Position numbers and translations under genes: made by a program. A DNA stretch of 64,000 nt from JBCBRD01 sp039819785 (GTDB lineage Bacteria > Pseudomonadota > Alphaproteobacteria > Rhizobiales > Hyphomicrobiaceae), in assembly GCA_039819785.1 (NCBI GenBank), contig JBCBRH010000010.1:51308-115307 (forward strand), in the 5' to 3' direction. This document shows positions 42,509 to 51,707 of the stretch, in pieces. Under the pieces are notes generated by a model, which was not told where the DNA came from, did not search any database, and worked only from the letters and a program-made list of their open reading frames with translations. Positions within the stretch are counted from its first letter, which is position 1; each line of letters begins with the position of its first letter.

Positions 42509-43285
42509 TTACTTGTTCTTTTCAGCGTCGGCCTTTGCTTTGTCGGCTGCTGTCTTCTTGAATGCCTCGATCGCTGCCTGCTGGCGCTCACGAATTTTCT
42601 GCATCATCTGGCCGCGTGCCTGGGCATATTGCTGCATGTCCAGCGCTTTGCCTTCTTTTGCCGCCTTAAAACCGGTCAACGGCACAGGAAGTGCCACCGG
42701 GCCGCCTTCGAAGTTGACGGCTGCTGCCGTCATCACCGCACCGGCTTCCAGGCTCTTGATGAGCTCAGGCGTTGCCGCGGTCTCGGCAATGCAGTTGGTT
42801 TCCAGACAATGGATGAACTGGAGCTTTGTCCACTTCACAGCCTTTGGATCTGAAAACTTGCCGTCCTTGGAAATCTTGTCCCACTCGGATTTCGAGTGGA
42901 ATGCGATCCGGATGCCTGTCGGGATGTTCATGCCGAGCGGCATCCCCACCAGAAAGGTTTTCTTGTCTTCGCCAGCCACTTCGCGAAGCGCTGCTGTCAC
43001 CAATGGAATGCCTGTACGCCCATCGATGGCTTCATGCTGAGTGAGGCACATCGCTTTAGCTTCGCGCTTGGGCTTGCCGTCTTCGCCAACGACTGGTTTG
43101 CCGTCTTTGCCACGCGCAATCACCGGGATATCGCTGCACAACTTCACCCACTTGGCCGTTGCCTTTGCATCGGGCTTTTTGTCCTGCGCGAGTGTTGGTT
43201 GTGCTGTCATGAGTGAAGCAATCGCGAGGGCTGCACTGAACGCTACTGTCTTTGTTTGCCAAATCACGTTTGTCATGTCCGCCAT
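42509..43285 (-). CDS. Invasion-associated locus B (IalB) family protein
   Basis: From the ATG at 43285 (AAAGGTCG upstream; 43276 also possible) the protein has 258 residues. A signal peptide (VAFSAALAIASLMTAQPTLA) precedes QDKKPDAKATAKWVKLCSDIPV. The IalB domain carries the paired cysteines (KLCSDI and AMCLTQHEAI), the LVGMPLGMNIPTGIRIAF core and QFIHCLETNCIAETAAT. An Ala/Lys/Gln-rich helical C-terminus (IRERQQAAIEAFKKTAADKAKADAEKNK) follows. Bartonella IalB promotes erythrocyte invasion, but most alphaproteobacterial members are periplasmic proteins of unknown role. The disulfide-bonded fold is inferred. Confidence 0.9.
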   Translation of the reverse strand: MADMTNVIWQTKTVAFSAALAIASLMTAQPTLAQDKKPDAKATAKWVKLCSDIPVIARGKDGKPVVGEDGKPKREAKAMCLTQHEAIDGRTGIPLVTAALREVAGEDKKTFLVGMPLGMNIPTGIRIAFHSKSEWDKISKDGKFSDPKAVKWTKLQFIHCLETNCIAETAATPELIKSLEAGAVMTAAAVNFEGGPVALPVPLTGFKAAKEGKALDMQQYAQARGQMMQKIRERQQAAIEAFKKTAADKAKADAEKNK

Positions 43286-43653
43286 CGACCTTTTTTGTTT
43301 CCGGGCCGGCAAATCCAGCCCAACCCCTATGGAGGCGTTTGCGCCTGATAAATATGAGCGCCCGTTACGCCGTCGCCAGAGGCGCAATAAGGCCGCGAAT
43401 GCGGCGATCCCGTGGCCGCTTCAAAGCGGTTGTTTGACAACGTGGAGAGGCGCGCCAAAACGTGTCCCGCGCGCCACGCTTGTGGTAGGCAATCTTTTGG
43501 CTGGTCGTCCAATTGGCGATCTACGCGGGATCTCATGAGGTCCCCAATTGGCCACTTATGCCTGCCAGAACGCTGGTTTACCGGTTCCTTTTGGTGCTCG
43601 TCACCGTTTACTCAGAAGGTTTACCTTACGTCATGAAGCCCCAAGGTTTTCCG
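43286..43653. other. Divergent promoter region, no gene seen
   Basis: This is the interval between the IalB-family gene and the binding-protein gene. It contains only unsupported short frames. In-frame codons upstream of 43654 (ATG at 43558 and 43633, TTG at 43513) are possible alternative starts of the binding protein. Confidence 0.35.
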
Positions 43654-45624
43654 ATGTTACCTACGACCCGCAGCCTGGTTTTGAGATTACGGATGCCCCT
43701 GGTCTTCGGCGTTGTCTGGTGCGTCTTTGTGGCGCTGTTTCCAGCATCATTGCTCCAGGCTGAGGGCGCGCCGGCAGAACGCTTGGCCGCAGGTGCTGCA
43801 GCCGTGGGGGCGGTCGCTGCTGAGCAAGGTGCGCAGGATGCGAGAGTGGATGCGGAACCAGGCCAGACGGACCCTGCCCAGTCACCGCAACTCCTGCATG
43901 CGATCTCGATGCACGGAGAACCGCGATACCCAGCTGATTTCAAGCACTTTTCACATGTGAACCCTGACGCGCCAAAGGGTGGCGATTTGAAACTGGCGCT
44001 ACTGGGTTCGTTTGACAGCCTCAACCCCCTGATCATCAAAGGGGTGTCTGCGGCGGGCTTGCGCGGGTTCGTGTATGAGAGCTTGCTGTCACGGGGATTG
44101 GACGAACCGTTCACGCTCTACAGCGGGTTGGCCAAATTCGTTGAGATGCCAAAAGACCGGACCTCCATCACATTTCACATCGATGCCAGGGCCGCTTTTT
44201 CGGACGGCCATCCGGTTGATGCAGATGATATCCTGTTTTCCTGGGAGATCTTACGTGATCGCGGACGCCCCAACCACCGGACATACTATTCAAAGGTGGC
44301 GGACGCCGTCCGGGTCTCGGACAAGACCATCCGCTTTGAGCTTGGGCCTGGAACCGATCGCGAGCTACCGCTGATCCTTGGGCTGATGCCAATCTTGCCA
44401 GCGCACGTGCTCACGCCTGAAACCTTTGACCAAACCACGCTGACGCCGCCTGTCGGCACCGGTCCCTACCTCATCACCAAGGTCGAGCCCGGCCGGTCCG
44501 TGACCTACACGCGCGATGCGAATTACTGGGGTCGCGATCTGGCGGTCAATCGCGGGCGGTTCAACTTTGAGACGATCCGCTATGACTATTTTCGCGATGC
44601 CTCGGCGATGTTTGAAGCCTTCAAACTGGGCCGCATTGACCTTCGGCTCGAAGAAGCGCCTGCACAGTGGGCCGAGGGCTATGACATCCCAGCTGTTCGG
44701 AATGGTCAGTTGTTAAAGCGCGAAATACCGATCGGACTGCCAGCCGGCATGACGGGCTTTGCCATGAACGCGCGACGGGCGCCGTTCGATGACATCCGTG
44801 TCCGCGAGGCGATGGTTGAGCTGTTTGATTTCAACTGGGTCAACAAGAACCTGTTCCACGGTCTTTACACCCGTTCGCAAAGCTATTTCGCCCGGTCGGA
44901 CCTTGCCTCCTATGGCCGGCCGGCTGATCCACGTGAAGCATCTTTGCTGACACCGTTTGCCAGCCTCGTGGACCCTGCCATTCTGAAGGGGACATACGCG
45001 CTTCCCAAAACGGCGGGTGATGGACGCAACCGGAAAGCGTGGCGGCGCGCGTTACAGCTTTTGTCCCAAGCGGGATACAAGCTCGACAACGGCGTTCTCC
45101 GGCAGGGTAAAACCGGCAAGGCTTTGGCCTTTGAGATGCTGGCGGCATCGCCCGAGCAGCAGCGTTTGTTCCTGGCCTTTGCGCGCGATCTCAAGCGGCT
45201 TGGCATTCAGGCGAACGTGCGCATCGTCGATAGCTCTCAGTATCAATCGCGGCTGAGCACCTACGATTACGACATGATCCAGGCGCGCTGGCCTTCGTCA
45301 CTCTCGCCCGGCAACGAGCAATTGTTCAGGTGGTCATCAAAGATGGCCGATCGCGAGGGCACGTTCAATTTTGCCGGCGTCAAAAACCCTGCCGTCGATG
45401 CCATGATAATGGCGATGCTGGCTGCAGAGGAGCTTGAGGATTTTCGCTCCGCTGTGCGGGCCTTGGACCGGGTGCTGCTGTCGGGCTATTATGTGATCCC
45501 GCTGTTCCATCTGGAAAAACAGTGGGTTGCCCATTGGGCCCGGCTGAAGGCACCGGACGTTACGCCGCTTTTCGGCTATCAGCTCGATGCCTGGTGGGCA
45601 GCCGAAGCTCAGGCAGCGAATTAG
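43654..45624 (+). CDS. Family 5 extracellular solute-binding protein (peptide ABC type)
   Basis: From the ATG at 43654 (AAGG 8 bases upstream) the protein has 656 residues. It carries a long signal peptide (LVLRLRMPLVFGVVWCVFVALFPASLLQA), an Ala/Glu-rich linker and an SBP_bac_5 fold from about residue 85: LLHAISMHGEPRYPADFKHFSHVNPDAPKGG, VYESLLSRGLDEPFTLYSGLAK, ARAAFSDGHPVDADDILFSWEI, GTGPYLITKVEPGRSVTYTRDANYWG and DYDMIQARWPSSLSPGNEQLFRWSSK. This resembles the YejA/OppA/DppA-type binding protein for oligopeptides. No ABC permease or ATPase is linked. It is followed almost directly by an acyl-CoA ligase, an unusual neighbour. Confidence 0.9.
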   Translation: MLPTTRSLVLRLRMPLVFGVVWCVFVALFPASLLQAEGAPAERLAAGAAAVGAVAAEQGAQDARVDAEPGQTDPAQSPQLLHAISMHGEPRYPADFKHFSHVNPDAPKGGDLKLALLGSFDSLNPLIIKGVSAAGLRGFVYESLLSRGLDEPFTLYSGLAKFVEMPKDRTSITFHIDARAAFSDGHPVDADDILFSWEILRDRGRPNHRTYYSKVADAVRVSDKTIRFELGPGTDRELPLILGLMPILPAHVLTPETFDQTTLTPPVGTGPYLITKVEPGRSVTYTRDANYWGRDLAVNRGRFNFETIRYDYFRDASAMFEAFKLGRIDLRLEEAPAQWAEGYDIPAVRNGQLLKREIPIGLPAGMTGFAMNARRAPFDDIRVREAMVELFDFNWVNKNLFHGLYTRSQSYFARSDLASYGRPADPREASLLTPFASLVDPAILKGTYALPKTAGDGRNRKAWRRALQLLSQAGYKLDNGVLRQGKTGKALAFEMLAASPEQQRLFLAFARDLKRLGIQANVRIVDSSQYQSRLSTYDYDMIQARWPSSLSPGNEQLFRWSSKMADREGTFNFAGVKNPAVDAMIMAMLAAEELEDFRSAVRALDRVLLSGYYVIPLFHLEKQWVAHWARLKAPDVTPLFGYQLDAWWAAEAQAAN

Positions 45625-45628
45625 TCAG

Positions 45629-47266
45629 GTGTCCGATCCGACGTCAGACGATCAAGCGGTTTCAAAGCAAACAAAGCTTGCCATTACCGCAGACCGCTTC
45701 GGAGGCGCGCCGTGCCCAGACGCGTTCAACATCGCGCGGGACATCGTCGCTGCTGGGGCTGAGCGACATCCCGACGCCTTGGCGTTGATGGTCGTTGCCG
45801 GGCCAGAATCTGGCGATCCCATATCGCAGATGACCTATGCCGAGTTGGCGCGCGCTATTGAGGCCATGGCCGGGAAACTTCGTGCAGGGGGCGTCACGCC
45901 TGGGGAACGCGTTTTGATCCGGCTGCCCAATACGCCCGATTATGCTTTTGCCGTGTTCGCCTGCTTTGCCATTGGTGCAGTGGCCGTCCCACTTTCAGAT
46001 CAACTGACCGATGCGGAGTTGGGCTGGATCGTGGGGGATGCCGAACCCGCCACAGCTGTTGTGACACTTGGGATGGCTTCATCTGCATTGGATTGTGTGC
46101 CGCGTCATGTGGTGGTGGGAGGAGAAGATCATCATGGCCATGATGTAGCGGCGCACAAAGGTGACTTTGTCTATGCGAACACCGCATCTGATGATCCAGC
46201 GCTGCTGATCTACACATCCGGGACAACAGCGCGGCCAAAGGGCGTGTTGCATGGTCACCGGATGGCTTGGGGCCGTCGTCCCATGGCCCAGGGTTGGTAT
46301 GGTCTCAAGCGGGATGATCGCCTGTTTCATGCCGGTGCCTTCAACTGGACGTTTACGCTTGGCACGGGGCTGATCGACCCGTGGATGGCTGGGGCGACCG
46401 CTGTCATCACAACCGGTCCGCGGTCACCCGATGTCTGGCCGGCACTTCTCAGGCGGACGGACGCGACCATGTTTGCTGCTGTTCCCGGGCTCATCCGGCA
46501 GATTTTGAAGTATGCCCGGCCAGGATTGCGCGATCTGCCGCTGCTGCGCCACGGGCTGATTGCGGGGGATACACCACCAGCCGGTTTGTTCGACGACTGG
46601 ATGGAGGCCACCGGAACGCCGCTATACGAAGCGCTCGGGATGAGTGAAATTTCCACCTATATTTCAACGGGGCCCGATGTGCCGCGCAAGGCCGGGACGC
46701 TGGGTAAGGCACAAGCTGGCCGCGCGATCGCCATCCTGCCGGAGCAGGGGCTAAGCACGTCTCCGGTTGCGCGCGGTGAGGTTGGCCGTTTGGCGGTTCA
46801 CAGGTCTGATCCTGGCCTCATGCTGGGGTATTGGCGGCGTGAGGATGAGGAGCGCGATGTATTCCGGGGAGATTGGTTCATCGGCGGGGATTTGGCTGCC
46901 ATGGATGACGACGGCTACATCACGCACCATGGCCGGGACAACGATGTGATGAAACCGCTGGGTTACCGCGTTTCTCCTCTGGAGGTGGAGGCGGCCCTTC
47001 TCACGCATCCTGATATTGTCGATGCGGCGTGTGCGGAAGTTGAGATCAAGGACGGGGTGCGCGTGGTCGCAGCGTTTGTGGTCGTTGACGAAGAGGGCCG
47101 TAATGCGGAACGACATTCCTTAAGTGCTGACGATGTCGTCATTTTTGCCGGGGAGCGGCTGGCGGCTTACAAGTGTCCACGCATTGTGCAATTCGTGGAT
47201 GCCTTGCCGAAGACAGCCAACGGCAAACTTACGCGGGCAAAATTGAGCGACCTCTTGAGACGCTGA
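45629..47266 (+). CDS. AMP-forming acyl-CoA ligase
   Basis: This ANL-superfamily enzyme has about 545 residues if it starts at the GTG at 45629, 4 bases after the previous stop; an ATG at 45587 would overlap the upstream gene by 38 bp. Neither start has a clear binding site. Signatures are LLIYTSGTTARPKGVLHGH (P-loop), LGMSEISTYIS, LGYWRREDEERDVFRGDWFIGGDLAAMDDDGYITHHGRDNDVMKPLGYRVSPLEVEAAL and KTANGKLTRAKL with the catalytic Lys. It activates a carboxylic acid with ATP and CoA. The sequence is closest in pattern to medium-chain or benzoate-type ligases, but the substrate cannot be read. Likely co-transcribed with the binding-protein gene. Confidence 0.88.
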   Translation: MSDPTSDDQAVSKQTKLAITADRFGGAPCPDAFNIARDIVAAGAERHPDALALMVVAGPESGDPISQMTYAELARAIEAMAGKLRAGGVTPGERVLIRLPNTPDYAFAVFACFAIGAVAVPLSDQLTDAELGWIVGDAEPATAVVTLGMASSALDCVPRHVVVGGEDHHGHDVAAHKGDFVYANTASDDPALLIYTSGTTARPKGVLHGHRMAWGRRPMAQGWYGLKRDDRLFHAGAFNWTFTLGTGLIDPWMAGATAVITTGPRSPDVWPALLRRTDATMFAAVPGLIRQILKYARPGLRDLPLLRHGLIAGDTPPAGLFDDWMEATGTPLYEALGMSEISTYISTGPDVPRKAGTLGKAQAGRAIAILPEQGLSTSPVARGEVGRLAVHRSDPGLMLGYWRREDEERDVFRGDWFIGGDLAAMDDDGYITHHGRDNDVMKPLGYRVSPLEVEAALLTHPDIVDAACAEVEIKDGVRVVAAFVVVDEEGRNAERHSLSADDVVIFAGERLAAYKCPRIVQFVDALPKTANGKLTRAKLSDLLRR

Positions 47267-47337
47267 TGACCGGTGCCACAGTTTGCTGACGGCTCAAGGC
47301 ACCTTGCTGATGGGCACTGCGTCTAAAATCAGGGCCC

Positions 47338-47375
47338 CAAAAAAAACGGGCCTGCAGAAACTGCAGACCCGCTTT
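47338..47375 (-). terminator. Terminator of cspA
   Basis: On the minus strand CGGGTCTGCAG and CTGCAGGCCCG pair around TTT and are followed by eight T residues, about 33 bp after the cspA stop. Confidence 0.9.
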
Positions 47376-47407
47376 CAAAACGTCGGCTTGTAACAACCGC
47401 GTGAGGC

Positions 47408-47617
47408 TTACTCGACCGAGATCGAGTCAACGGCGATTTTGCCACTGCGCTGATCTTCGGCTGTGTCGAAGGAGACCTTCTGGCCTTCGCGAAGACCATT
47501 AATTCCGGCACGCTCAAGAGCCGTTGCGTGAACGAAAACGTCTTTTGCGCCGTCATCTGGAGCGATGAAGCCGTAGCCTTTTTGGTCGTTGTAGAATTTA
47601 ACTGTACCTGTTTTCAC
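47408..47617 (-). CDS. cspA: Cold-shock protein
   Basis: The GTG at 47617 (AAGGAA 7 bases upstream) gives a 69-residue protein, the family length; longer frames upstream are not CSP-like. It has the RNA-binding motifs KGYGFIAP (RNP1) and VFVHATAL (RNP2) of the cold-shock domain, and GLREGQKVSFDTAEDQRSGKIAVDSISV. It chaperones RNA by melting secondary structure. It has a downstream terminator, and the next gene on the same strand is about 260 bp upstream, leaving room for a long 5' leader of the kind seen in regulated csp genes. Confidence 0.95.
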   Translation of the reverse strand: MKTGTVKFYNDQKGYGFIAPDDGAKDVFVHATALERAGINGLREGQKVSFDTAEDQRSGKIAVDSISVE

Positions 47618-47875
47618 GGATATTTCCTTTGCTGATCCATGCGTGTTCAAGAACAAGCGCTTGCGGTTGCGCGCACCAGTTCTGCTGTCTCGATTTGTGG
47701 GGGTTGAACGGTCGCCTGGAACCTAGCAAGGCGTAGCGGCCAAGTTGTCCGGCCATAATCGATGACCCGTATGTAAGTGCTGCGTTGCCAAATGGCAAGG
47801 ATTTCTGTGTTGAAAACCGCATTCCGGCCTCGTTGCACAAGCGGGGAGACCGGATGCGGCCAGTCTGCCTTGGCC

Positions 47876-48289
47876 TTAGCCTTCGAGCCATTCCGGCGCG
47901 CAGTTGTAGCGCCACGCAGGCGCTGCGATGCCGCTGATGACCACGCCGATAACCAGCGTCGTTGAAAGCGCTGAAGCTGCTGTGCTGCTGAAGAAAACGA
48001 CGATTGATGTGATGATCAGGCTGAAAAGCACACCCACGAGGAGCAGCGCGATCCCATGGTTTCGCGCCTGGCCAAAGTCTCCGTCAGCCGTGTGGGGGGC
48101 TTCGGCGGCCTGCACCTGAACGGCGCGGGACCATAGCCAGCCGATGACGGAGGCGAAGACGGCGATAACTGCAAGCGTCGAAACTACAGGCGTCGTCCAG
48201 GCGAGTGATGTCATGGCGGCGATGGCGAACGCGACCAGGCACCAACCGGTCAGAATTGTTCCAAAACCAAGCAGAAGACGTTTCGACAT
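47876..48289 (-). CDS. Small hypothetical membrane protein
   Basis: This 137-residue protein shows four hydrophobic segments: about 5-27 (LLLGFGTILTGWCLVAFAIAA), 34-53 (TPVVSTLAVIAVFASVIGWLW), 80-101 (IALLLVGVLFSLIITSIVVFF) and 107-125 (ALSTTLVIGVVISGIAAPA). A short soluble loop (SRAVQVQAAEAPHTADGDFGQARNH) separates the helix pairs. The C-terminus (WRYNCAPEWLEG) is hydrophilic. It is not a family I recognise. It stands between cspA and thrS on the minus strand without tight linkage. Confidence 0.75.
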   Translation of the reverse strand: MSKRLLLGFGTILTGWCLVAFAIAAMTSLAWTTPVVSTLAVIAVFASVIGWLWSRAVQVQAAEAPHTADGDFGQARNHGIALLLVGVLFSLIITSIVVFFSSTAASALSTTLVIGVVISGIAAPAWRYNCAPEWLEG

Positions 48290-48429
48290 GTGGCAGGGCC
48301 TCGTGGGGTGCGGTTGGCATCGTGGACGTTATTTCGTACGTGTTACGCTCAGCGTGCCGGTCTGGTTTGGTGCCGCGCTGCGCCTTCCAACCCGAGACCA
48401 GATAGACCAGCGCAGTGTCGGCAACCCAC

Positions 48430-50427
48430 TTACTCCGCGGCTTGGGCTGTCGTGGTTTCACCCAGCGCGCGGCGGATGTCGGGTGGGACGGCTTCGGCCT
48501 TGAGGGCGGCGATGGCTTCGTCCAGCGCCATGACCGTCTGGTCTTTCGAACCCAGGCGGCGGATCGAAACCTTGCCTTCCTCGGCTTCGCGTTTGCCGAC
48601 GATCAACTGGGCCGGCACCTTTTGCAATGAGTGCTCGCGGATCTTGAAGTTGATCTTCTCGTTGCGCAGGTCGAGGTTGGCGCGCAAGCCGGCCCCCTCG
48701 CACAAGGCGTGCACTTTTTGTGCGTAGCCATCCACGTCGGAGACGATCGGAGCGACAACGATCTGGACAGGTGACAGCCAGAGCGGGAATGCGCCTGAAA
48801 AGTTCTCAATCAGGATGCCGGTAAAGCGCTCCAAGGAACCGAACATCGCCCGGTGGATCATCACCGGTGTCTGCTTGTCCGAATTGGCGTCGATGAAGAC
48901 GGCACCGAGCCTGCCCGGCAGGTTGAAGTCCACCTGCGTCGTGCCGCATTGCCAGTCCCGCCCGATGGCATCGCGAAGAACATACTCAAACTTCGGTCCG
49001 TAAAATGCGCCTTCACCGGGAAAGATTTCGGTCTTGATCCGGCCTTCGCCCTCAGCCTCGATCTTTTCGAGAACCCGGCCCATGATCTCCTCGGCGCGGT
49101 CCCAGAGTTTGTCATCACCGATGCGCTTTTCAGGCCGCGTCGAGAGTTTGACGACAACCTGCTCAAACCCAAAGTCGCGGTAGATGGACAGCATCAGATC
49201 GTTGATGGCGAGGCATTCGGCCTCCAACTGGTCCTCTGTCAGGAAGACGTGCGCGTCGTCCTGCGTGAAGTGCCGGACGCGCAAAAGTCCGTGCAGCGCG
49301 CCTGATGGTTCATAGCGGTGCACCTTGCCAAACTCAGCGATGCGGACGGGCAGGTCCTTGTAGCTCTTCAGGCCATGCTTGTAGATCTGCACATGGCCGG
49401 GACAATTCATCGGCTTACAGCAGAACACACGCTCATCGGGCAGCACGGTCGAGAACATGTTCTCACCGTAGTTTTCCCAGTGGCCGGAAGTTTCCCAGAA
49501 ATGCTTTTCCATCATGTCGGGCGAGTTCACCTCGACATAACCCGCCTCATGCTGGCGGCGGCGCATGTAGGCGATCAACTCCTGGAACAGCGTCCAGCCC
49601 TTGGGGTGCCAGAACACCGATCCTGGCGCTTCTTCCTGGAAATGGAACAGGTCCATCTCGCGGCCGAGTTTTCGGTGGTCGCGCTTTTCGGCCTCCTCCA
49701 GATTATGGAGGTGCGCCTTGAGTGCTTTTTCGTCCGCCCAAGCTGTGCCGTAGACGCGCTGAAGCATCGGGTTGTTGCTGTCGCCACGCCAATAGGCCCC
49801 GGCAAACTTCATCACCTTGAAGGCCTTGCCCACGTGTCCCGTCGACGGCATGTGCGGGCCCCGGCACAGGTCGAGCCAGTCGCCTTGTTTGTAGATCTTG
49901 ACGTCCTGGTCCGCTGGGATGGCATCGATCAACTCAACCTTGAAGGCCTCCCCGGCATCTGCAAAGTGCGCCTTCGCCTTGTCGCGTGACCACACTTCCT
50001 TCGTGAAGGGTGCGTTACGGGCGATGATCTCGTGCATCCGCTTTTCGATTTTCGGGATGTCATCTGGATGAAACGGCTCCGCCTTTGCGAAGTCATAGTA
50101 AAAGCCGTTTTCGATCACGGGGCCGATGGTGACCTGCGTGCCCGGCCAGAGGTCTTGGACGGCTTCCGCCAGCACGTGCGCACAGTCGTGCCGGATGAGT
50201 TCTAAAGCCTCGCCGTCCTTGGCGGTGATGATCTTGATCGCACCATCGGCGATAATGGGTTCTGCTAGGTCTTGCAGTTCATCATCAAGCGCGATGGCCA
50301 GCGCTTTTTTGGCAAGTGATTTTGAAATGCCCTCGGCGAGTTCCTTGCCGGAAATGCCTTTTGGGAACTGACGCTCGGCGCCGTCTGGAAAACGTAACGT
50401 GATTTCCGATTGATCGAGCTCGGACAT
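48430..50427 (-). CDS. thrS: Threonyl-tRNA synthetase
   Basis: From the ATG at 50427 (AGGAGGGTC upstream) the protein has 665 residues. An in-frame ATG at 50613 would add an untypical leader. Domains in order are TGS (LRFPDGAERQFPKGISGKELAEGISK), the editing domain with HDCAHVLAEAVQDLWPG and LCRGPHMPSTG, then the class II core with motif 1 (HPKGWTLFQELIAYMRRRQ), the zinc Cys in CCKPMNCPGHVQIYK, motif 2 (RYEPSGALHGLLRVRHFTQDDAH), motif 3 (GSLERFTGILIEN) and the C-terminal anticodon-binding domain (VQIVVAPI). It charges tRNA-Thr and edits serine. Confidence 0.98.
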   Translation of the reverse strand: MSELDQSEITLRFPDGAERQFPKGISGKELAEGISKSLAKKALAIALDDELQDLAEPIIADGAIKIITAKDGEALELIRHDCAHVLAEAVQDLWPGTQVTIGPVIENGFYYDFAKAEPFHPDDIPKIEKRMHEIIARNAPFTKEVWSRDKAKAHFADAGEAFKVELIDAIPADQDVKIYKQGDWLDLCRGPHMPSTGHVGKAFKVMKFAGAYWRGDSNNPMLQRVYGTAWADEKALKAHLHNLEEAEKRDHRKLGREMDLFHFQEEAPGSVFWHPKGWTLFQELIAYMRRRQHEAGYVEVNSPDMMEKHFWETSGHWENYGENMFSTVLPDERVFCCKPMNCPGHVQIYKHGLKSYKDLPVRIAEFGKVHRYEPSGALHGLLRVRHFTQDDAHVFLTEDQLEAECLAINDLMLSIYRDFGFEQVVVKLSTRPEKRIGDDKLWDRAEEIMGRVLEKIEAEGEGRIKTEIFPGEGAFYGPKFEYVLRDAIGRDWQCGTTQVDFNLPGRLGAVFIDANSDKQTPVMIHRAMFGSLERFTGILIENFSGAFPLWLSPVQIVVAPIVSDVDGYAQKVHALCEGAGLRANLDLRNEKINFKIREHSLQKVPAQLIVGKREAEEGKVSIRRLGSKDQTVMALDEAIAALKAEAVPPDIRRALGETTTAQAAE

Positions 50428-50636
50428 GCCGGACCCTCCTCTCAGTCGCTGCCTACGGGTGCAGGTAAGTGGGGTTAATATGTAAGATGCCGCGGTGGCC
50501 GCAGCGGGGCTGGTTCTGGCAGAAATCGGCTGATGAGGCAATGCGGCGGGGACTTTGAATCCGACGTACTGCCCGCATCTGGCACAATTTATGCTCCTGA
50601 TGGGATCAAACATCTATCCAACGGAGCACCCGCCTG

Positions 50637-51575
50637 ATGCAGCAGGTCTTTCACGACTGGCAGCCGTTTCACAATGAACTTTTCGGCGAGCATATTGTCG
50701 ATCTGGGCCATACACTCGCCGAGAGCGGTCTGTTTTCAGATGCCGTACTTGCTGACCTCATCGAGAAAACGCCGCGCGAGGACTACCATGTCTCGACGAT
50801 GGACCCCGAAAGCCATGACCCACGCTCCCGCCGTGAGGGCGTCATCGAAGGCCTGAGCGGCGCGGAAGTTCTGAATGCTATTCGTAACGGGCATATCTGG
50901 CTGAACCTTCGCAATGCTGCGGCCTACAACGCCGACTTCGATGAGATGCTGAACCGGATTTATGCGGAGATTGAAGACCGGACCGGCATTGAGACGTTCA
51001 AGCGCCAGATGACAATCTTGGTTTCAAGCCCCAACGTCCGGGTTGGATATCACTGCGATGTTCCGGGCCAGACACTTTGGCAGATGCGCGGGTCCAAGCG
51101 CGTTTACCTCTATCCCAATACCCCGCCTTTTCTGCCGCAGGATAAGCTGGAAAAAATTCTGTTGGGCGAAGCGCACGAAGTGAGCCTGACGTTCGAACCG
51201 TGGTTTGACGACCATGCGCGCGTCATCGATCTCGAGCCAGGCCGGATGCTGACGTGGCCGCACAACGCGCCGCACCGGGTCGTGAACCACGATTGCCTAA
51301 ACGTGTCGCTGACGACGGAACATTGGACAGCGCCGCTGCGGAACGCATATGCGGTCAACTATGCCAACGGTGTGCTGCGCAACTGGACGGGGGCGCGGTC
51401 CCTCGCCCAGGCCACCAGCAGTGCTGCTTTTTATCCCAAGCTCGGGTTGGCTGCGGTTCACAAATTTGCCGGGCTGCAACGTCAGCGCAGGCACACCTTC
51501 AAAATAGATTTCAAGGTCAACCCGGACGCCCCGCTCGGGTATGTCGATGTTCCGGCATACGAAATCAGCCAATAA
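50637..51575 (+). CDS. Cupin-like/JmjC-fold protein
   Basis: This 312-residue protein has a double-stranded beta-helix pattern: the HCD element (SSPNVRVGYHCDVPGQTLWQMRGSKRVYLYPNTPPFLP), where His-x-Asp would be the metal-binding pair, and a later APHRVVNHDCLNVSLTTEHW with the distal His. JmjC hydroxylases and related non-haem Fe(II)/2-oxoglutarate enzymes use this triad. The flanks (ARSLAQATSSAAFYPKLGLAAVHKFAG and the KIDFKVNPDAP end) are not diagnostic. It probably hydroxylates a small molecule or protein. A CelD-type acetyltransferase follows 132 bp downstream. GGAG precedes the ATG. The exact family is uncertain. Confidence 0.75.
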   Translation: MQQVFHDWQPFHNELFGEHIVDLGHTLAESGLFSDAVLADLIEKTPREDYHVSTMDPESHDPRSRREGVIEGLSGAEVLNAIRNGHIWLNLRNAAAYNADFDEMLNRIYAEIEDRTGIETFKRQMTILVSSPNVRVGYHCDVPGQTLWQMRGSKRVYLYPNTPPFLPQDKLEKILLGEAHEVSLTFEPWFDDHARVIDLEPGRMLTWPHNAPHRVVNHDCLNVSLTTEHWTAPLRNAYAVNYANGVLRNWTGARSLAQATSSAAFYPKLGLAAVHKFAGLQRQRRHTFKIDFKVNPDAPLGYVDVPAYEISQ

Positions 51576-51707
51576 GTCGATCTGAACCGGAACGATCCCC
51601 CGGGGCTGCCACGGCTCCGCGACACCCGGCGATGTCACGCGGTCTGCGTCTCACCAGAGCCTTGTTTTCCAACGCACCGCGACCGAACGAATTGGACCAA
51701 AACCACC

